Shown here one piece after another: positions 36,480 to 45,642 of a stretch of DNA of 64,000 bases. Source of the DNA: an uncultured Ilumatobacter sp. GTDB taxonomy: Bacteria > Actinomycetota > Acidimicrobiia > Acidimicrobiales > Ilumatobacteraceae. A program made the translations under genes and the position numbers. The stretch lies in NCBI GenBank assembly GCA_905182555.1, contig CAJJBX010000001.1, forward strand, positions 1 through 64,000, in the 5' to 3' direction. Within the stretch, counting starts at the first letter, position 1. Each line of letters starts with the position of its first letter. The notes below the pieces were generated by a model. The model searched no databases. It was not told the DNA's origin and worked only from the letters and a program-made list of their open reading frames with translations.

Positions 36480-37837
36480 TCGCAGCACAGGCTGCCGAGG
36501 CCGGATTCACCGTCGAGTGGGGGGCCCTCGGCATCGCCACATTCCTGCTGGCGCTCAATGCATTCTTTGTTGCGGCTGAATTCGCGCTGCTCGCGGCCCG
36601 CCGTTCGCGTATCGAGCAACTTGCTGCCGACGGCAACAAGCGAGCCGTTTCCGCACTCGCCGGCATTCGTGAACTGACCCTGATGCTCGCTGGTGCCCAG
36701 CTCGGCATCACCATGTGTTCGCTCGGTCTCGGTGCCGTGGCAGAGCCGGCAATTGCCCATCTGATTGAAGGCGCTATCGGATCGTTCATCGATATTTCCG
36801 AGACTGCGCTCCACATCATCGGCTTCACGATCGGGCTGTCCTTGGTGGTGTTTCTGCACATGGTGGTCGGTGAGATGGCACCGAAATCATGGGCGATTTC
36901 CGATCCGGAGAGGTCGTCACTGCTGTTGGCCCGCCCGTTCCGTGCGTTCGTTCGCGTGTTCCAGCCAATCATCTGGTTCCTCAACTCGCTCGCCAACATC
37001 GTGGTCCGTCTGGTCGGCGTAGAGCCCCAGGACGAACGTGCCATGGCGCACTCTCCAGCTGACCTCATACTGCTGCTCGACGAGTCAGCTGGCCACGGCG
37101 ATATCGCTGCCGAAGATCACCAGCTACTGACCCGCTCGCTCGAACTGTCCGGCCTCACTGCCTCCGATGCCATGACGGTCCGGCGCGACATCATCTCGAT
37201 GCCCGGCGACGCCACAGCTGCGGAAGTGGCGGCCGAGGCGCACCGAACTGGTCGGACCCGCATTGTCATCCACGAAGACAATCTCGACCACTGCCTCGGC
37301 TTCATCCACGCGAAGGACCTGCTCCGCCTGGAGAGCGCCGAGTGGGAGACCAGGCTCGCTCGTTCCCTGGTGCGACCCTTGATGGTTACGCCTGATCATC
37401 ACCGACTCGAAGATTTGCTTGTCGAAATGCGCAGCGAGCGCAAGCACATCTGCGTGGCTGTCGACGAGCACGGCACCGTTGTTGGTTTGGTCACTCTCGA
37501 AGACGTGTTCGAAGAACTGATTGGTGACTTCGATGACGAGTCTGACGACCGCGTGGGCGACTGCGTGCAGCACGCTGACGGCAGTTACCGAATCAACGGC
37601 ACGCTGCGGCCTGACCAGTTCGAAGAGTGCACGGGCGTTGCCCTGCCCGAAGGCGACTGGCACACCGTTGCGGGCTACGTGATTGGCGCTCTTGACGAGA
37701 TCCCGTCGGCTGGCGACAGCATCCACACCGAAGTCGGCGAGTTCGCTGTGATTGAAATGGATGGCTACGCAATTGCCACACTGCGGGTGAAGTTGTCGTC
37801 CGGTGTAGCAGATGCGAACGTTCGTTCGTTATCGTAG
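36476..37837 (+). CDS. CNNM/CBS-domain membrane protein, second of pair
   Basis: A 453-residue paralogue of the preceding gene with the same order: transmembrane CNNM (ALNAFFVAAEFALLAARRSRIEQL, LMLAGAQLGITMCSLGLGAVAEPA, VGEMAPKSWAI), two CBS domains (TRIVIHEDNLDHCLGFIHAKDLL, VAVDEHGTVVGLVTLEDVFEE) and a C-terminal CorC domain (YRINGTLRPDQFEECTG). Such tandem pairs are common in actinobacteria and may form hetero-oligomers. It starts four bases inside its neighbour. The 3' end contains the LexA-like box of uvrB. Confidence 0.92.
   Translation: MIAAQAAEAGFTVEWGALGIATFLLALNAFFVAAEFALLAARRSRIEQLAADGNKRAVSALAGIRELTLMLAGAQLGITMCSLGLGAVAEPAIAHLIEGAIGSFIDISETALHIIGFTIGLSLVVFLHMVVGEMAPKSWAISDPERSSLLLARPFRAFVRVFQPIIWFLNSLANIVVRLVGVEPQDERAMAHSPADLILLLDESAGHGDIAAEDHQLLTRSLELSGLTASDAMTVRRDIISMPGDATAAEVAAEAHRTGRTRIVIHEDNLDHCLGFIHAKDLLRLESAEWETRLARSLVRPLMVTPDHHRLEDLLVEMRSERKHICVAVDEHGTVVGLVTLEDVFEELIGDFDDESDDRVGDCVQHADGSYRINGTLRPDQFEECTGVALPEGDWHTVAGYVIGALDEIPSAGDSIHTEVGEFAVIEMDGYAIATLRVKLSSGVADANVRSLS
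37815..37828. promoter_or_regulatory. LexA (SOS) box upstream of uvrB
   Basis: CGAAC-GTTC-GTTCG: both 5-base half sites match the actinobacterial CGAAC-N4-GTTCG consensus exactly. It ends 18 bases before the uvrB GTG, inside the last codons of the preceding gene. A -10-like TAGACT (37835-37840) follows, six bases before the start. Confidence 0.8.
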
Positions 37838-37846
37838 ACTGACCTG

Positions 37847-40006
37847 GTGACCGACACCGATCAGGAAACTGGCCAGCAAGCAGCGACCGAGGCCGTCATC
37901 ACCCCCGATGCTGTCGTGCCTGAGCAATCACCTGAGCAGGCGCTGATCGCCGCATCGAGTTCGTTCTCCAACTACGACACCGGCAACGAGAACAAGTTTC
38001 AAGTCGTCTCCGATTGGGACCCTGCTGGTGCGCAACCCGAAGCAATTAAGGCGCTGTCCGAAGGCATCGAAGCGGGGGAGCGATTCCAGACCCTGCTTGG
38101 TATCACCGGTTCCGGTAAGTCGGCGACCATTGCCTGGACCATCGAGCAAACACAGCGGCCGACGCTGATTCTGGCGCCCAACAAATCGCTCGCCGCTCAG
38201 CTGGCGCAGGAGATGCGCGAGTTCTTCCCGCACAACCGGGTCGAGTACTTCGTCTCCTACTACGACTACTACCAGCCCGAGGCGTATATCCCGAGCAGCG
38301 ACACGTTCATCGAAAAGGACAGCTCGGTCAACGACGACATCGAACGTCTACGTCACTCGACTACGGCTGCACTCCTCACTCGCAAAGACGTCATCGTTGT
38401 TGCTTCGGTGTCGTGCATCTACGGCATGGGTAACCCTGAGGAGTACAAGGGCAATCTGCTCGATCTGAGCGTTGGCGTCGACTACGACATGCGCAATATC
38501 CTGCGGCGTCTCGTCGACATGCAATACGACCGCAACGACATGACGCTGGGGCGCGGAAATTTCCGCGTGCGCGGCGACACGATCGAAGTGCATCCGGCCT
38601 ACGAAGAGAACGTGCTGCGCATCGAGATGTTCGGCGACACTGTCGACCGCATCACGATGATCGACCCGCTCACGGGTGAGAACCTCCGCGAACTCGAACG
38701 CGCCCATGTGTTCCCCGCAACTCACTACGTCACCGGCAACGAGCGGATGACCCGAGCGATGGGCCAAATCGAACACGAACTGCAGGTTCGGCTGAAAGAG
38801 TTCGAAGAGCAAGACAAGCTCCTCGAAGCACAGCGCCTCCGGATGCGCACGTCGTACGACCTCGAGATGATGAGTGAGCTCGGGTACTGCAACGGCATCG
38901 AGAACTACTCGATGCACATCGACGGCCGTGAGTACGGCGAACCGCCGTTCACCCTGCTCGACTACTTCGCGGACGACTACCTCCTTGTGGTCGACGAGAG
39001 CCACGTTGCAGTGCCGCAGCTGCATGGCCAGTTCGCGGGTGACCGCAGTCGAAAAGACATGCTGGTCGAGCACGGCTTCCGCCTGCCGTCGGCGCGCGAC
39101 AACCGACCGCTCACTTTCGAAGAGGTCCTCGGACGCGTCAACCAGTGCATTTTCCTCTCGGCGACACCGAGCCCCTATGAGTTGCGCGTGTCGACCAAGG
39201 TCGTCGAGCAGATCATCCGTCCGACCGGCCTGGTCGACCCCGAAGTGACCATCAAGCCGACCAAGGGCCAGATCGATGATCTGATGGAAATGGTCGAGGG
39301 CCGCGTCGCGAACGACGAGCGCGTCTTGGTCACGACACTCACGAAGAAGATGGCCGAGGATCTCACCGACTACCTGCTCGAGCAGGGCATGAAGGTCAGG
39401 TATCTGCACAGCAACATCGACACGATCCAACGGATCGAGATCATCCGTGCGCTGCGCCTCGGCGAGTTCGACGTGTTGATCGGCATTAACCTGCTGCGTG
39501 AGGGTTTAGATCTTCCCGAGGTGTCGCTGATCTGCATTCTCGACGCCGACAAAGAAGGCTTCCTGCGGTCTGAAACGGCGCTGATTCAGATGATGGGTCG
39601 TGCTGCACGAAACGTGTCGGGCGAGGTCGTCATGTACGCCGACCGCGTGACCAACTCGATGACGAAGGCGATCGATGAAACACAGCGTCGCCGCAAAATG
39701 CAATTGGCGTACAACAAAGAACACGGCATCGATCCAAAGACGATCCGCAAGGCCGTGGGCGACATTCTCTCGATGTTGCGGCCCGACTCGCGGACCCCGG
39801 TGCCAGGCATGGATAAACGTCGCCAACGCGAACGCGACAAGGTGCAGCAGGAACTCAAAAACCTCCCGCAGCAAGAGCTCCAGCGACTTATCCAAACTCT
39901 CGAGGCCGAAATGCAAGAAGCGTCGGCCGAACTGAAGTTCGAGTACGCCGCGAAACTCCGCGACGAGATCCGCGAGCTCAGCCGAGAACTCACCGACGCC
40001 GGATAA
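37847..40006 (+). CDS. uvrB: UvrABC system protein B
   Basis: A 719-residue DNA-damage helicase of nucleotide excision repair. After a 45-residue acidic extension, [20 protein letters not shown] opens the family. The Walker A is [10 protein letters not shown] (85-94), and the beta-hairpin [23 protein letters not shown] contacts DNA. Motif II DESHVAV, motifs V/VI ([24 protein letters not shown]) and the C-terminal UVR domain ([24 protein letters not shown]) that binds UvrC are all present. Start GTG at 37847. An SOS box and a TAGACT motif lie directly upstream, so damage induction and a leaderless mRNA are likely. uvrA follows. Confidence 0.97.
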   Translation: MTDTDQETGQQAATEAVITPDAVVPEQSPEQALIAASSSFSNYDTGNENKFQVVSDWDPAGAQPEAIKALSEGIEAGERFQTLLGITGSGKSATIAWTIEQTQRPTLILAPNKSLAAQLAQEMREFFPHNRVEYFVSYYDYYQPEAYIPSSDTFIEKDSSVNDDIERLRHSTTAALLTRKDVIVVASVSCIYGMGNPEEYKGNLLDLSVGVDYDMRNILRRLVDMQYDRNDMTLGRGNFRVRGDTIEVHPAYEENVLRIEMFGDTVDRITMIDPLTGENLRELERAHVFPATHYVTGNERMTRAMGQIEHELQVRLKEFEEQDKLLEAQRLRMRTSYDLEMMSELGYCNGIENYSMHIDGREYGEPPFTLLDYFADDYLLVVDESHVAVPQLHGQFAGDRSRKDMLVEHGFRLPSARDNRPLTFEEVLGRVNQCIFLSATPSPYELRVSTKVVEQIIRPTGLVDPEVTIKPTKGQIDDLMEMVEGRVANDERVLVTTLTKKMAEDLTDYLLEQGMKVRYLHSNIDTIQRIEIIRALRLGEFDVLIGINLLREGLDLPEVSLICILDADKEGFLRSETALIQMMGRAARNVSGEVVMYADRVTNSMTKAIDETQRRRKMQLAYNKEHGIDPKTIRKAVGDILSMLRPDSRTPVPGMDKRRQRERDKVQQELKNLPQQELQRLIQTLEAEMQEASAELKFEYAAKLRDEIRELSRELTDAG

Positions 40007-40037
40007 GTACGCATGGGGTCAGGCCCCTTTCGCAACT
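40006..40037. repeat. Dispersed palindrome, type A, 3' of uvrB
   Basis: GCATGGGGTCAGGCCCCTTT core with a right arm CGCAACT. The left arm AGTACG is degenerate. It begins at the last base of the uvrB stop. Confidence 0.85.
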
Positions 40038-40195
40038 CTGTGAGCGCCAGCGTCGTGGCCGGCGCCGAACGTTCGATCTCGCTGGCTCTACGCTCAGGCA
40101 ACGTGGGAAATTCACAGCCTCGAAGAGTTCGATGCCGGTGCGCCGGGAGTCGTCGACACCTCTACTGACGCGGTTGCGGTCGCTGCGGACGGGAC

Positions 40196-40233
40196 TGAAC
40201 ACTTGTTCGACCGAGTTTTATGGACGATATAGT
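40196..40233 (+). promoter_or_regulatory. LexA box overlapping the uvrA promoter
   Basis: TGAAC-ACTT-GTTCG (40196-40209), nine of ten bases of the CGAAC-N4-GTTCG consensus. It overlaps a -35-like TTGTTC (40204-40209). After 18 bases comes -10 TATAGT (40228-40233), nine bases before the ATG, so the mRNA is predicted to be leaderless and repressed by LexA. Confidence 0.75.
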
Positions 40234-40242
40234 TGACCTCTC

Positions 40243-43170
40243 ATGGCTGAAAGTACGTCCGCCCCCGCCAAGAAGTCAGCTGCAAAAAAGTCGACCGCAG
40301 CCCAGGCCGCCGCCCCCCGTCGCCGCCAGTCGTCGAGTGATGAACCGAAGATCATCGTCCGCGGAGCGCGAGAGCACAATCTCAAAAACGTCAACGTCGA
40401 GATGCCGCGCAACAAGCTCGTTGTGTTCACCGGCATTTCGGGGTCGGGCAAGTCATCGCTTGCGTTTGACACGATTTACGCCGAAGGGCAGCGTCGCTAC
40501 GTCGAGTCGCTGAGCGCGTACGCCCGGCAGTTCCTGGGTCAGATGGATCCTCCTGACGTCGACATGATCGAAGGGTTGTCGCCGGCGATTTCGATCGATC
40601 AGAAGTCGGGCTCACGCAACCCGCGTTCCACCGTTGGCACGATCACCGAGGTTTACAACGCCCTCCGGCTGCTCTATGCCCGCATTGGCGTCCAGCACTG
40701 CCCGAATGACGGCACCCGGCTGCAGCGCCAAACGCCACAGCAGATCGTCGACCGCATCATGGCGATGGACGAAGGCATGCGTTTCCAAGTGCTGGCGCCT
40801 GTCGTCCGCGGCCGCAAGGGTGAGTACGACACGCTTCTCGAAGAGCTCTCAGGGCAGGGGTATGTGCGCGCTCGCATCGACGGTGAGACCGTCGACATCG
40901 ACGAGTTCCTCAAGCGTGACGAGCGTCTTGCCAAGTACGAGAACCACAAGATCGAAATCGTGGTCGACCGCCTCGTGCTCAAGGAAGGCATCGACCGTCG
41001 CCTGACCGACTCGCTCGAGCAGGCGCTCAACCTTGCCGAGGGCGTCGCCGAAATCGAAATCATCCATCGCGATGCTGATCCCGAGATGATCACGTTCAGC
41101 CAGCATTTGGCGTGCGACGTATGTGGCACGTCGTACGACGAGCCTGCTGATCGCAATTTTTCGTTCAACTCGCCGTACGGAGCGTGCGTTACCTGCGACG
41201 GCCTGGGCACGACCTATGAGGTTGACCCCGAACTGGTCATCCCCGACGTCGACGCAGCACTCTCCGAGGGAGCCATTGCGCCCTGGCGCAGCGCGCACAC
41301 GCAGTATTTCACGCGCATGCTTGAGTCGGTTGCCAATGTCAACGAAATCGATCTTGATGCCCCATGGCACACGCTCACTGCCAAGCAGCAGAAGCTGATC
41401 CTGCACGGCGTTAAGGGCAAGATGACGGTCAAGTACAAGAACCGGTACGGCCGGTCGCGGTCGTATTCAACGGAGTACGAGGGTGTCATTCCATGGATTC
41501 GTCGACGCCACGAGGGCAGCGACAGCGAGTGGGCGCGGGATCAGTACGAGGGCTATATGCGCCTCGTCGCGTGTTCCAAGTGTGGTGGAGCGCGCCTGAA
41601 GCCGGCGTCGCTGGCCGTGACGATCAACGACAAGAACATCTCCGAAGTCAGCGACATGTCGATCGACGAGTCGGCAAAATTTCTCGGAGCCCTCGTGTTG
41701 AGTGATCGCGACACCATGATTGCCGAGCGCGTCATGAAACAGATCAACGAACGCCTCGGCTTCCTGCTTGACGTCGGTCTCGACTACCTGACCCTGTCCC
41801 GCGCTGCTGGCACGCTGGCCGGCGGCGAGGCGCAGCGGATTCGTTTGGCGTCGCAGATCGGATCCGGCCTAGTCGGCACGTTGTATGTTCTCGACGAGCC
41901 GTCGATCGGGTTGCATCAGCGCGACAACCGCCGTCTCATTGAGACGTTGCTCCGTCTACGAGATCTCGGCAACACGGTGATCGTTGTAGAACATGACCAA
42001 GACACGATCAACGAGGCCGACTGGATTATCGACATCGGTCCCGGTGCTGGTGAGCACGGCGGCGAGGTCGTCTACTCCGGCCCAGTCAAGGGCATTGGCA
42101 AGGCGAAGAACTCGCTCACGGGCCAATACCTCACCGGAAAGAAGAAGATTCCGGTCCCTGAGGTCCGGCGGCCGCGTGGATCAACCGAAGTCGAGATCTT
42201 CGGTGCGCGCGAGCACAACCTCGCAAACATCAACGTCAAAATTCCGCTCGGAAACTTCGTCGCCGTCACCGGCGTGTCAGGCTCGGGGAAGTCGTCGCTG
42301 GTGCGCGACATTTTCCTTCCTGTACTGATGCAGAAGATCTACAAGTCGAAGATGCCATCGGGCAAGCACAAGAAGATCATCGGCATTGACCGCCCGCGAC
42401 AAGGTGATCGACATGGAGCTCGCCTCGGTGCGCCGGATCGCAACCCCGCCACATACACCGGTGTGTTCGACAAGATCCGCAAGCTGTTTGCTCAGACCAA
42501 CGAATCGAAAGTTCGTGGATATCAGCCTGGACGTTTCAGTTTCAACGTCAAGGGCGGTCGCTGCGAGGCCTGCTCAGGAGATGGCACGATCAAGATTGAG
42601 ATGAACTTCTTGCCGGACGTGTACGTGCCGTGCGAGGTGTGCCACGGCGCTCGCTTCAACCGCGACACGCTCGACATCGAATTCAAGGGCAAGAACATCG
42701 CTGAGATTCTCGACATGCCCGTGGCCGAAGCTGTTGGCTTCTTCGCCAACCAGCCGGGCATCGCTCGTTACATGGAAACACTCGTGGACGTTGGGCTCGG
42801 CTACGTCCGGCTCGGCCAGTCGGCGCCGACCCTGTCAGGCGGCGAGGCGCAGCGCGTCAAGCTGGCTACCGAGTTGGCCAAGCGTTCCACCGGCCACACG
42901 ATCTACCTGCTCGACGAGCCAACCACCGGCCTGCACTTCGAAGACATCGGTCGCCTCCTCACGGTGCTCCAACGCCTCGTCGACCAGGGAAACACTGTGC
43001 TCGTGATTGAGCACAACCTTGACGTGATCAAGACTGCTGACTGGATCATCGACCTCGGTCCGAACGGTGGCAATGGTGGCGGTCAGATTGTCGCCGAAGG
43101 CACGCCGGAAGACGTCGCGAAGGTGAAGGAATCCTTTACCGGGCAATTCCTTGTTCCCCTTCTCTCCTGA
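40243..43170 (+). CDS. uvrA: UvrABC system protein A
   Basis: A 975-residue damage-recognition ATPase with two ABC modules. Seen are an N-terminal extension rich in Lys/Ala, Walker [15 protein letters not shown], the first zinc site [16 protein letters not shown], signature [19 protein letters not shown], the second Walker [12 protein letters not shown], zinc site [17 protein letters not shown], and signature [12 protein letters not shown] with [14 protein letters not shown]. Between about 42388 and 42450 the frame carries a short nonsense stretch where DKVIDIDQSPIGRTPRSNP should be; a neighbouring frame shows RDKVIDME there. Two compensating indels are inferred. A LexA box and promoter lie upstream. 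Confidence 0.95.
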   Translation: MAESTSAPAKKSAAKKSTAAQAAAPRRRQSSSDEPKIIVRGAREHNLKNVNVEMPRNKLVVFTGISGSGKSSLAFDTIYAEGQRRYVESLSAYARQFLGQMDPPDVDMIEGLSPAISIDQKSGSRNPRSTVGTITEVYNALRLLYARIGVQHCPNDGTRLQRQTPQQIVDRIMAMDEGMRFQVLAPVVRGRKGEYDTLLEELSGQGYVRARIDGETVDIDEFLKRDERLAKYENHKIEIVVDRLVLKEGIDRRLTDSLEQALNLAEGVAEIEIIHRDADPEMITFSQHLACDVCGTSYDEPADRNFSFNSPYGACVTCDGLGTTYEVDPELVIPDVDAALSEGAIAPWRSAHTQYFTRMLESVANVNEIDLDAPWHTLTAKQQKLILHGVKGKMTVKYKNRYGRSRSYSTEYEGVIPWIRRRHEGSDSEWARDQYEGYMRLVACSKCGGARLKPASLAVTINDKNISEVSDMSIDESAKFLGALVLSDRDTMIAERVMKQINERLGFLLDVGLDYLTLSRAAGTLAGGEAQRIRLASQIGSGLVGTLYVLDEPSIGLHQRDNRRLIETLLRLRDLGNTVIVVEHDQDTINEADWIIDIGPGAGEHGGEVVYSGPVKGIGKAKNSLTGQYLTGKKKIPVPEVRRPRGSTEVEIFGAREHNLANINVKIPLGNFVAVTGVSGSGKSSLVRDIFLPVLMQKIYKSKMPSGKHKKIIGIDRPRQGDRHGARLGAPDRNPATYTGVFDKIRKLFAQTNESKVRGYQPGRFSFNVKGGRCEACSGDGTIKIEMNFLPDVYVPCEVCHGARFNRDTLDIEFKGKNIAEILDMPVAEAVGFFANQPGIARYMETLVDVGLGYVRLGQSAPTLSGGEAQRVKLATELAKRSTGHTIYLLDEPTTGLHFEDIGRLLTVLQRLVDQGNTVLVIEHNLDVIKTADWIIDLGPNGGNGGGQIVAEGTPEDVAKVKESFTGQFLVPLLS

Positions 43171-43265
43171 GGCGGTCTAGCTCGCCCGAGCCCAGCGCCG
43201 CGTGAACTTCGAGTGGTGGGGCTCTGGTGGGGAGCCCACAGTGGCATGTGTGGGAGGCTTCGCCA

Positions 43266-44531
43266 GTGGCGGAGACGATTGAGCGGGATGTGGTGGACCG
43301 GGCTGCGTTGCAGCGAAGGACGCTGACGTCGTTGCGCATGGCGCAGGTGCCAGGGCAGGCCGCGGTGGCGGGCATGGTTGCGGTCGTCACGCTGTTGGCG
43401 AGCGACATGTTGGGCTCCGATCGGCTTGCCGGTATCGGCAGCGCCTCGTTCACCCTGGGCGCGGCACTCACGATGGTGCCGCTCGCCGCGTTCATGCGGC
43501 GCAGGGGCCGTCGGCCAGGAATCACTGCTGCCTTTCTGATCGGTGCGGCAGGTGGCGCGATTGCTGCCGCTGGCGGCCAACTTCGGTTCTTCCCGTTGTT
43601 TGTCATTGGCATGATTCTCTTCGGTGCGGGGCAGGCGTCGACGCTGCAGGGACGCTACGTGGCGGCCGACCTTGCCGAGCCCGAGCATCAGGCAACGGCG
43701 ATTGCGGCCATCGTCTGGATTGGTGCGCTTGGGGCGGTGTCCGGGCCGTTGCTGACGCCGTTCGAGAAGGCCGCGGCCCGCAGCATTGGTCTCGACGAGT
43801 TGATTGGCCCGTTTGTCTTCGCCACGTTTATGTTCTTGATTGCCGCGGCGGTGGTGTGGAGCCGACTTCGCCCCGATCCGCTGGCCGTTTCGGGTGGAAT
43901 CGATCCGACGGCCAAGCGAACGCGGCCAATCAAGCAGGTGCGCGCCTCAATTGATGTGATCGCTCAATCCTCAGGCGCCCGGCTTGGCTTCGCGGCGATG
44001 GCGATATCGCAAGCGGTGATGGTCGGTGTGATGACAATGACTCCACCACACATGAAAGATCACGACCACGCCGATTTGTCGGCCTTCGTGATCGCCGTCC
44101 ACATCCTCGGCATGTACGGCCTTGCGCCGTTCGTCGGCCGTGCCGTGGAACGTATTGGTCGTGTCCGTTCGATTCAGATTGGGGCTGTCGTGCTCGGCGG
44201 CGGAACGATGGCAACAGTGCTCGCCGGATACGTGCCTGCGCTGATGTTCGTCGGGCTCTTCTTCTTGGGCTTGGGCTGGAACATTGGTCTGATTGCCGGA
44301 TCGACACTGCTGACCACGTCGGTGCCCGCCAAGTCAAAAGTCGAGGTCCAGGGAACCTCTGACCTCACGATGAGCTTCTGTGGCGCGCTCGCGGCGTTCA
44401 GCTCGGGCTTCATTAAGCAATCGTTTGGGTTCCACCTGCTGGCTCACGTCGCAACGGTTCTGGCTTGTGGCCTGCTGGTCTACGCCTGGATCACAGCGGC
44501 TCGCGACCGCGCCACTCTCAACCCTGCTTGA
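43266..44531 (+). CDS. MFS transporter
   Basis: About 421 residues, predominantly hydrophobic with roughly 11-12 transmembrane helices (AAVAGMVAVVTLLASDMLG, GITAAFLIGAAGGAIAAAGG, MFVGLFFLGLGWNIGLIAGS among them). A conserved MFS-like loop (FMRRRGRRPG) sits between helices 2 and 3 of the first half. The substrate is unknown. The start is uncertain: GTG 43266 (VAETIERDV) is preferred over GTG 43227. No clear operon partner. Confidence 0.85.
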   Translation: MAETIERDVVDRAALQRRTLTSLRMAQVPGQAAVAGMVAVVTLLASDMLGSDRLAGIGSASFTLGAALTMVPLAAFMRRRGRRPGITAAFLIGAAGGAIAAAGGQLRFFPLFVIGMILFGAGQASTLQGRYVAADLAEPEHQATAIAAIVWIGALGAVSGPLLTPFEKAAARSIGLDELIGPFVFATFMFLIAAAVVWSRLRPDPLAVSGGIDPTAKRTRPIKQVRASIDVIAQSSGARLGFAAMAISQAVMVGVMTMTPPHMKDHDHADLSAFVIAVHILGMYGLAPFVGRAVERIGRVRSIQIGAVVLGGGTMATVLAGYVPALMFVGLFFLGLGWNIGLIAGSTLLTTSVPAKSKVEVQGTSDLTMSFCGALAAFSSGFIKQSFGFHLLAHVATVLACGLLVYAWITAARDRATLNPA

Positions 44532-44666
44532 GTAATCAACTCCGCTGCTGAGTGATGCGGACGACCGACGTCGTGACGTAGCCCTTGAGCTCGTGCTTCA
44601 TCTCCAGTTCGTCGTTGCACGGCGAAAGGTCGACGCGGCGCGCATTCGGACTGCTGACCGGATGTG

Positions 44667-45602
44667 TTAGTAGTTGCGGAGACGCTTACTCAGGTCGTTG
44701 AGGCGCTTCTTTTCGGCACCGTTCAGTGAGTCCATACCGGATTCGCCGATCTTGTCAAGTAAGCCGTCGAGTTCGGCCTGGTCGGCTGGCGAGGGCCTGA
44801 CGGGCGGGGCTGTCGGGGCTGGGGCGTTCTGCCACGGGCCATTGACAACTTTCATGCCGCCCGACGACTTCGGACCCTTCGAACGCTTACGTTTCGGGCC
44901 ACGCGACTTGTTGGTCCGTGTTGGAGACGATGAGGTCGAGCCAATGCCGGAGAGATCGATGTGCGGAATCGGCCAGCCGGTGGCCATTCCGAGCGAACGG
45001 CCTGCGAACAATGCCGCAGCGATCGAGACAAGCAGAAACAGCACGGCACCGGTGGCCCGGTCACCGCTGTACTGCAGGAGGCGCAAGCCCGTGAATACCC
45101 CGGCGAGCGCCCAGAGGGGAACGACTTCGAACCACTTCACTCCGGGGTATGTGGCGGCGTACACCCAGATGCCGCCGAGGAACATCGTGCCGAGGCCAAG
45201 GTCGGCGCTTGTGGCGTCGAACTCGCCGTTCAGGGCGCCGAGCAGGGTGAGGACGACAGCCGGGATAATGGCGACGCTGAGCACCCAGACAATGAACTTG
45301 TTGCGACCGAAGAGCGCTTCGATCTGCTGGCCGAACAGCCAGAAGAAGACCACTCCGAGGAGCCCGAAAAAGGTCGGCTGCTCGGCAATCGGCCAGGTGA
45401 CAACTCGCCAGAATTCGAAATCGCGGACCGACGGGCCGAAAAAGATCAATCGAGCGAAAAGGCTGCGCCCGATCCCGTAGATGAACATGCTCATGATCGC
45501 CAGTGCACACATGATGTCGGTGGTCGTGGCGTCGTATTTGCCCGCCTTGAACCACCCGTCGTTCGGGCGGCGGCGGAACATCGCTTGCAGATAGTCGGAC
45601 AT
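44667..45602 (-). CDS. Rhomboid-like membrane protein lacking the catalytic serine motif
   Basis: About 311 residues: six or so membrane helices in the first 210 residues (ATTTDIMCALAIMSMFIYG, FFGLLGVVFFWLFGQQIEALFG, FIVWVLSVAIIPAVVLTLLG), then a basic/proline linker and a soluble helical tail (LDGLLDKIGESGMDSLNGAEK) like that often found at the end of rhomboid-family proteins. The GxSG serine motif is absent (LGTMFLGGIW occupies the position), so a protease role is doubtful. The start MSDYLQAMFRRR (45602) is chosen; the frame is open upstream into the uvrC start. It is divergent from uvrC. Confidence 0.75.
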   Translation of the reverse strand: MSDYLQAMFRRRPNDGWFKAGKYDATTTDIMCALAIMSMFIYGIGRSLFARLIFFGPSVRDFEFWRVVTWPIAEQPTFFGLLGVVFFWLFGQQIEALFGRNKFIVWVLSVAIIPAVVLTLLGALNGEFDATSADLGLGTMFLGGIWVYAATYPGVKWFEVVPLWALAGVFTGLRLLQYSGDRATGAVLFLLVSIAAALFAGRSLGMATGWPIPHIDLSGIGSTSSSPTRTNKSRGPKRKRSKGPKSSGGMKVVNGPWQNAPAPTAPPVRPSPADQAELDGLLDKIGESGMDSLNGAEKKRLNDLSKRLRNY

Positions 45603-45642
45603 CCCCGTTAACCGTACCCGCCGATCTGGACCCTGACCCGGC

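Noticed and set aside
40068..40080. CGAACGTTCGA as a second LexA box for uvrA
   Set aside because: The half sites abut without the four-base spacer; the better box is at 40196.
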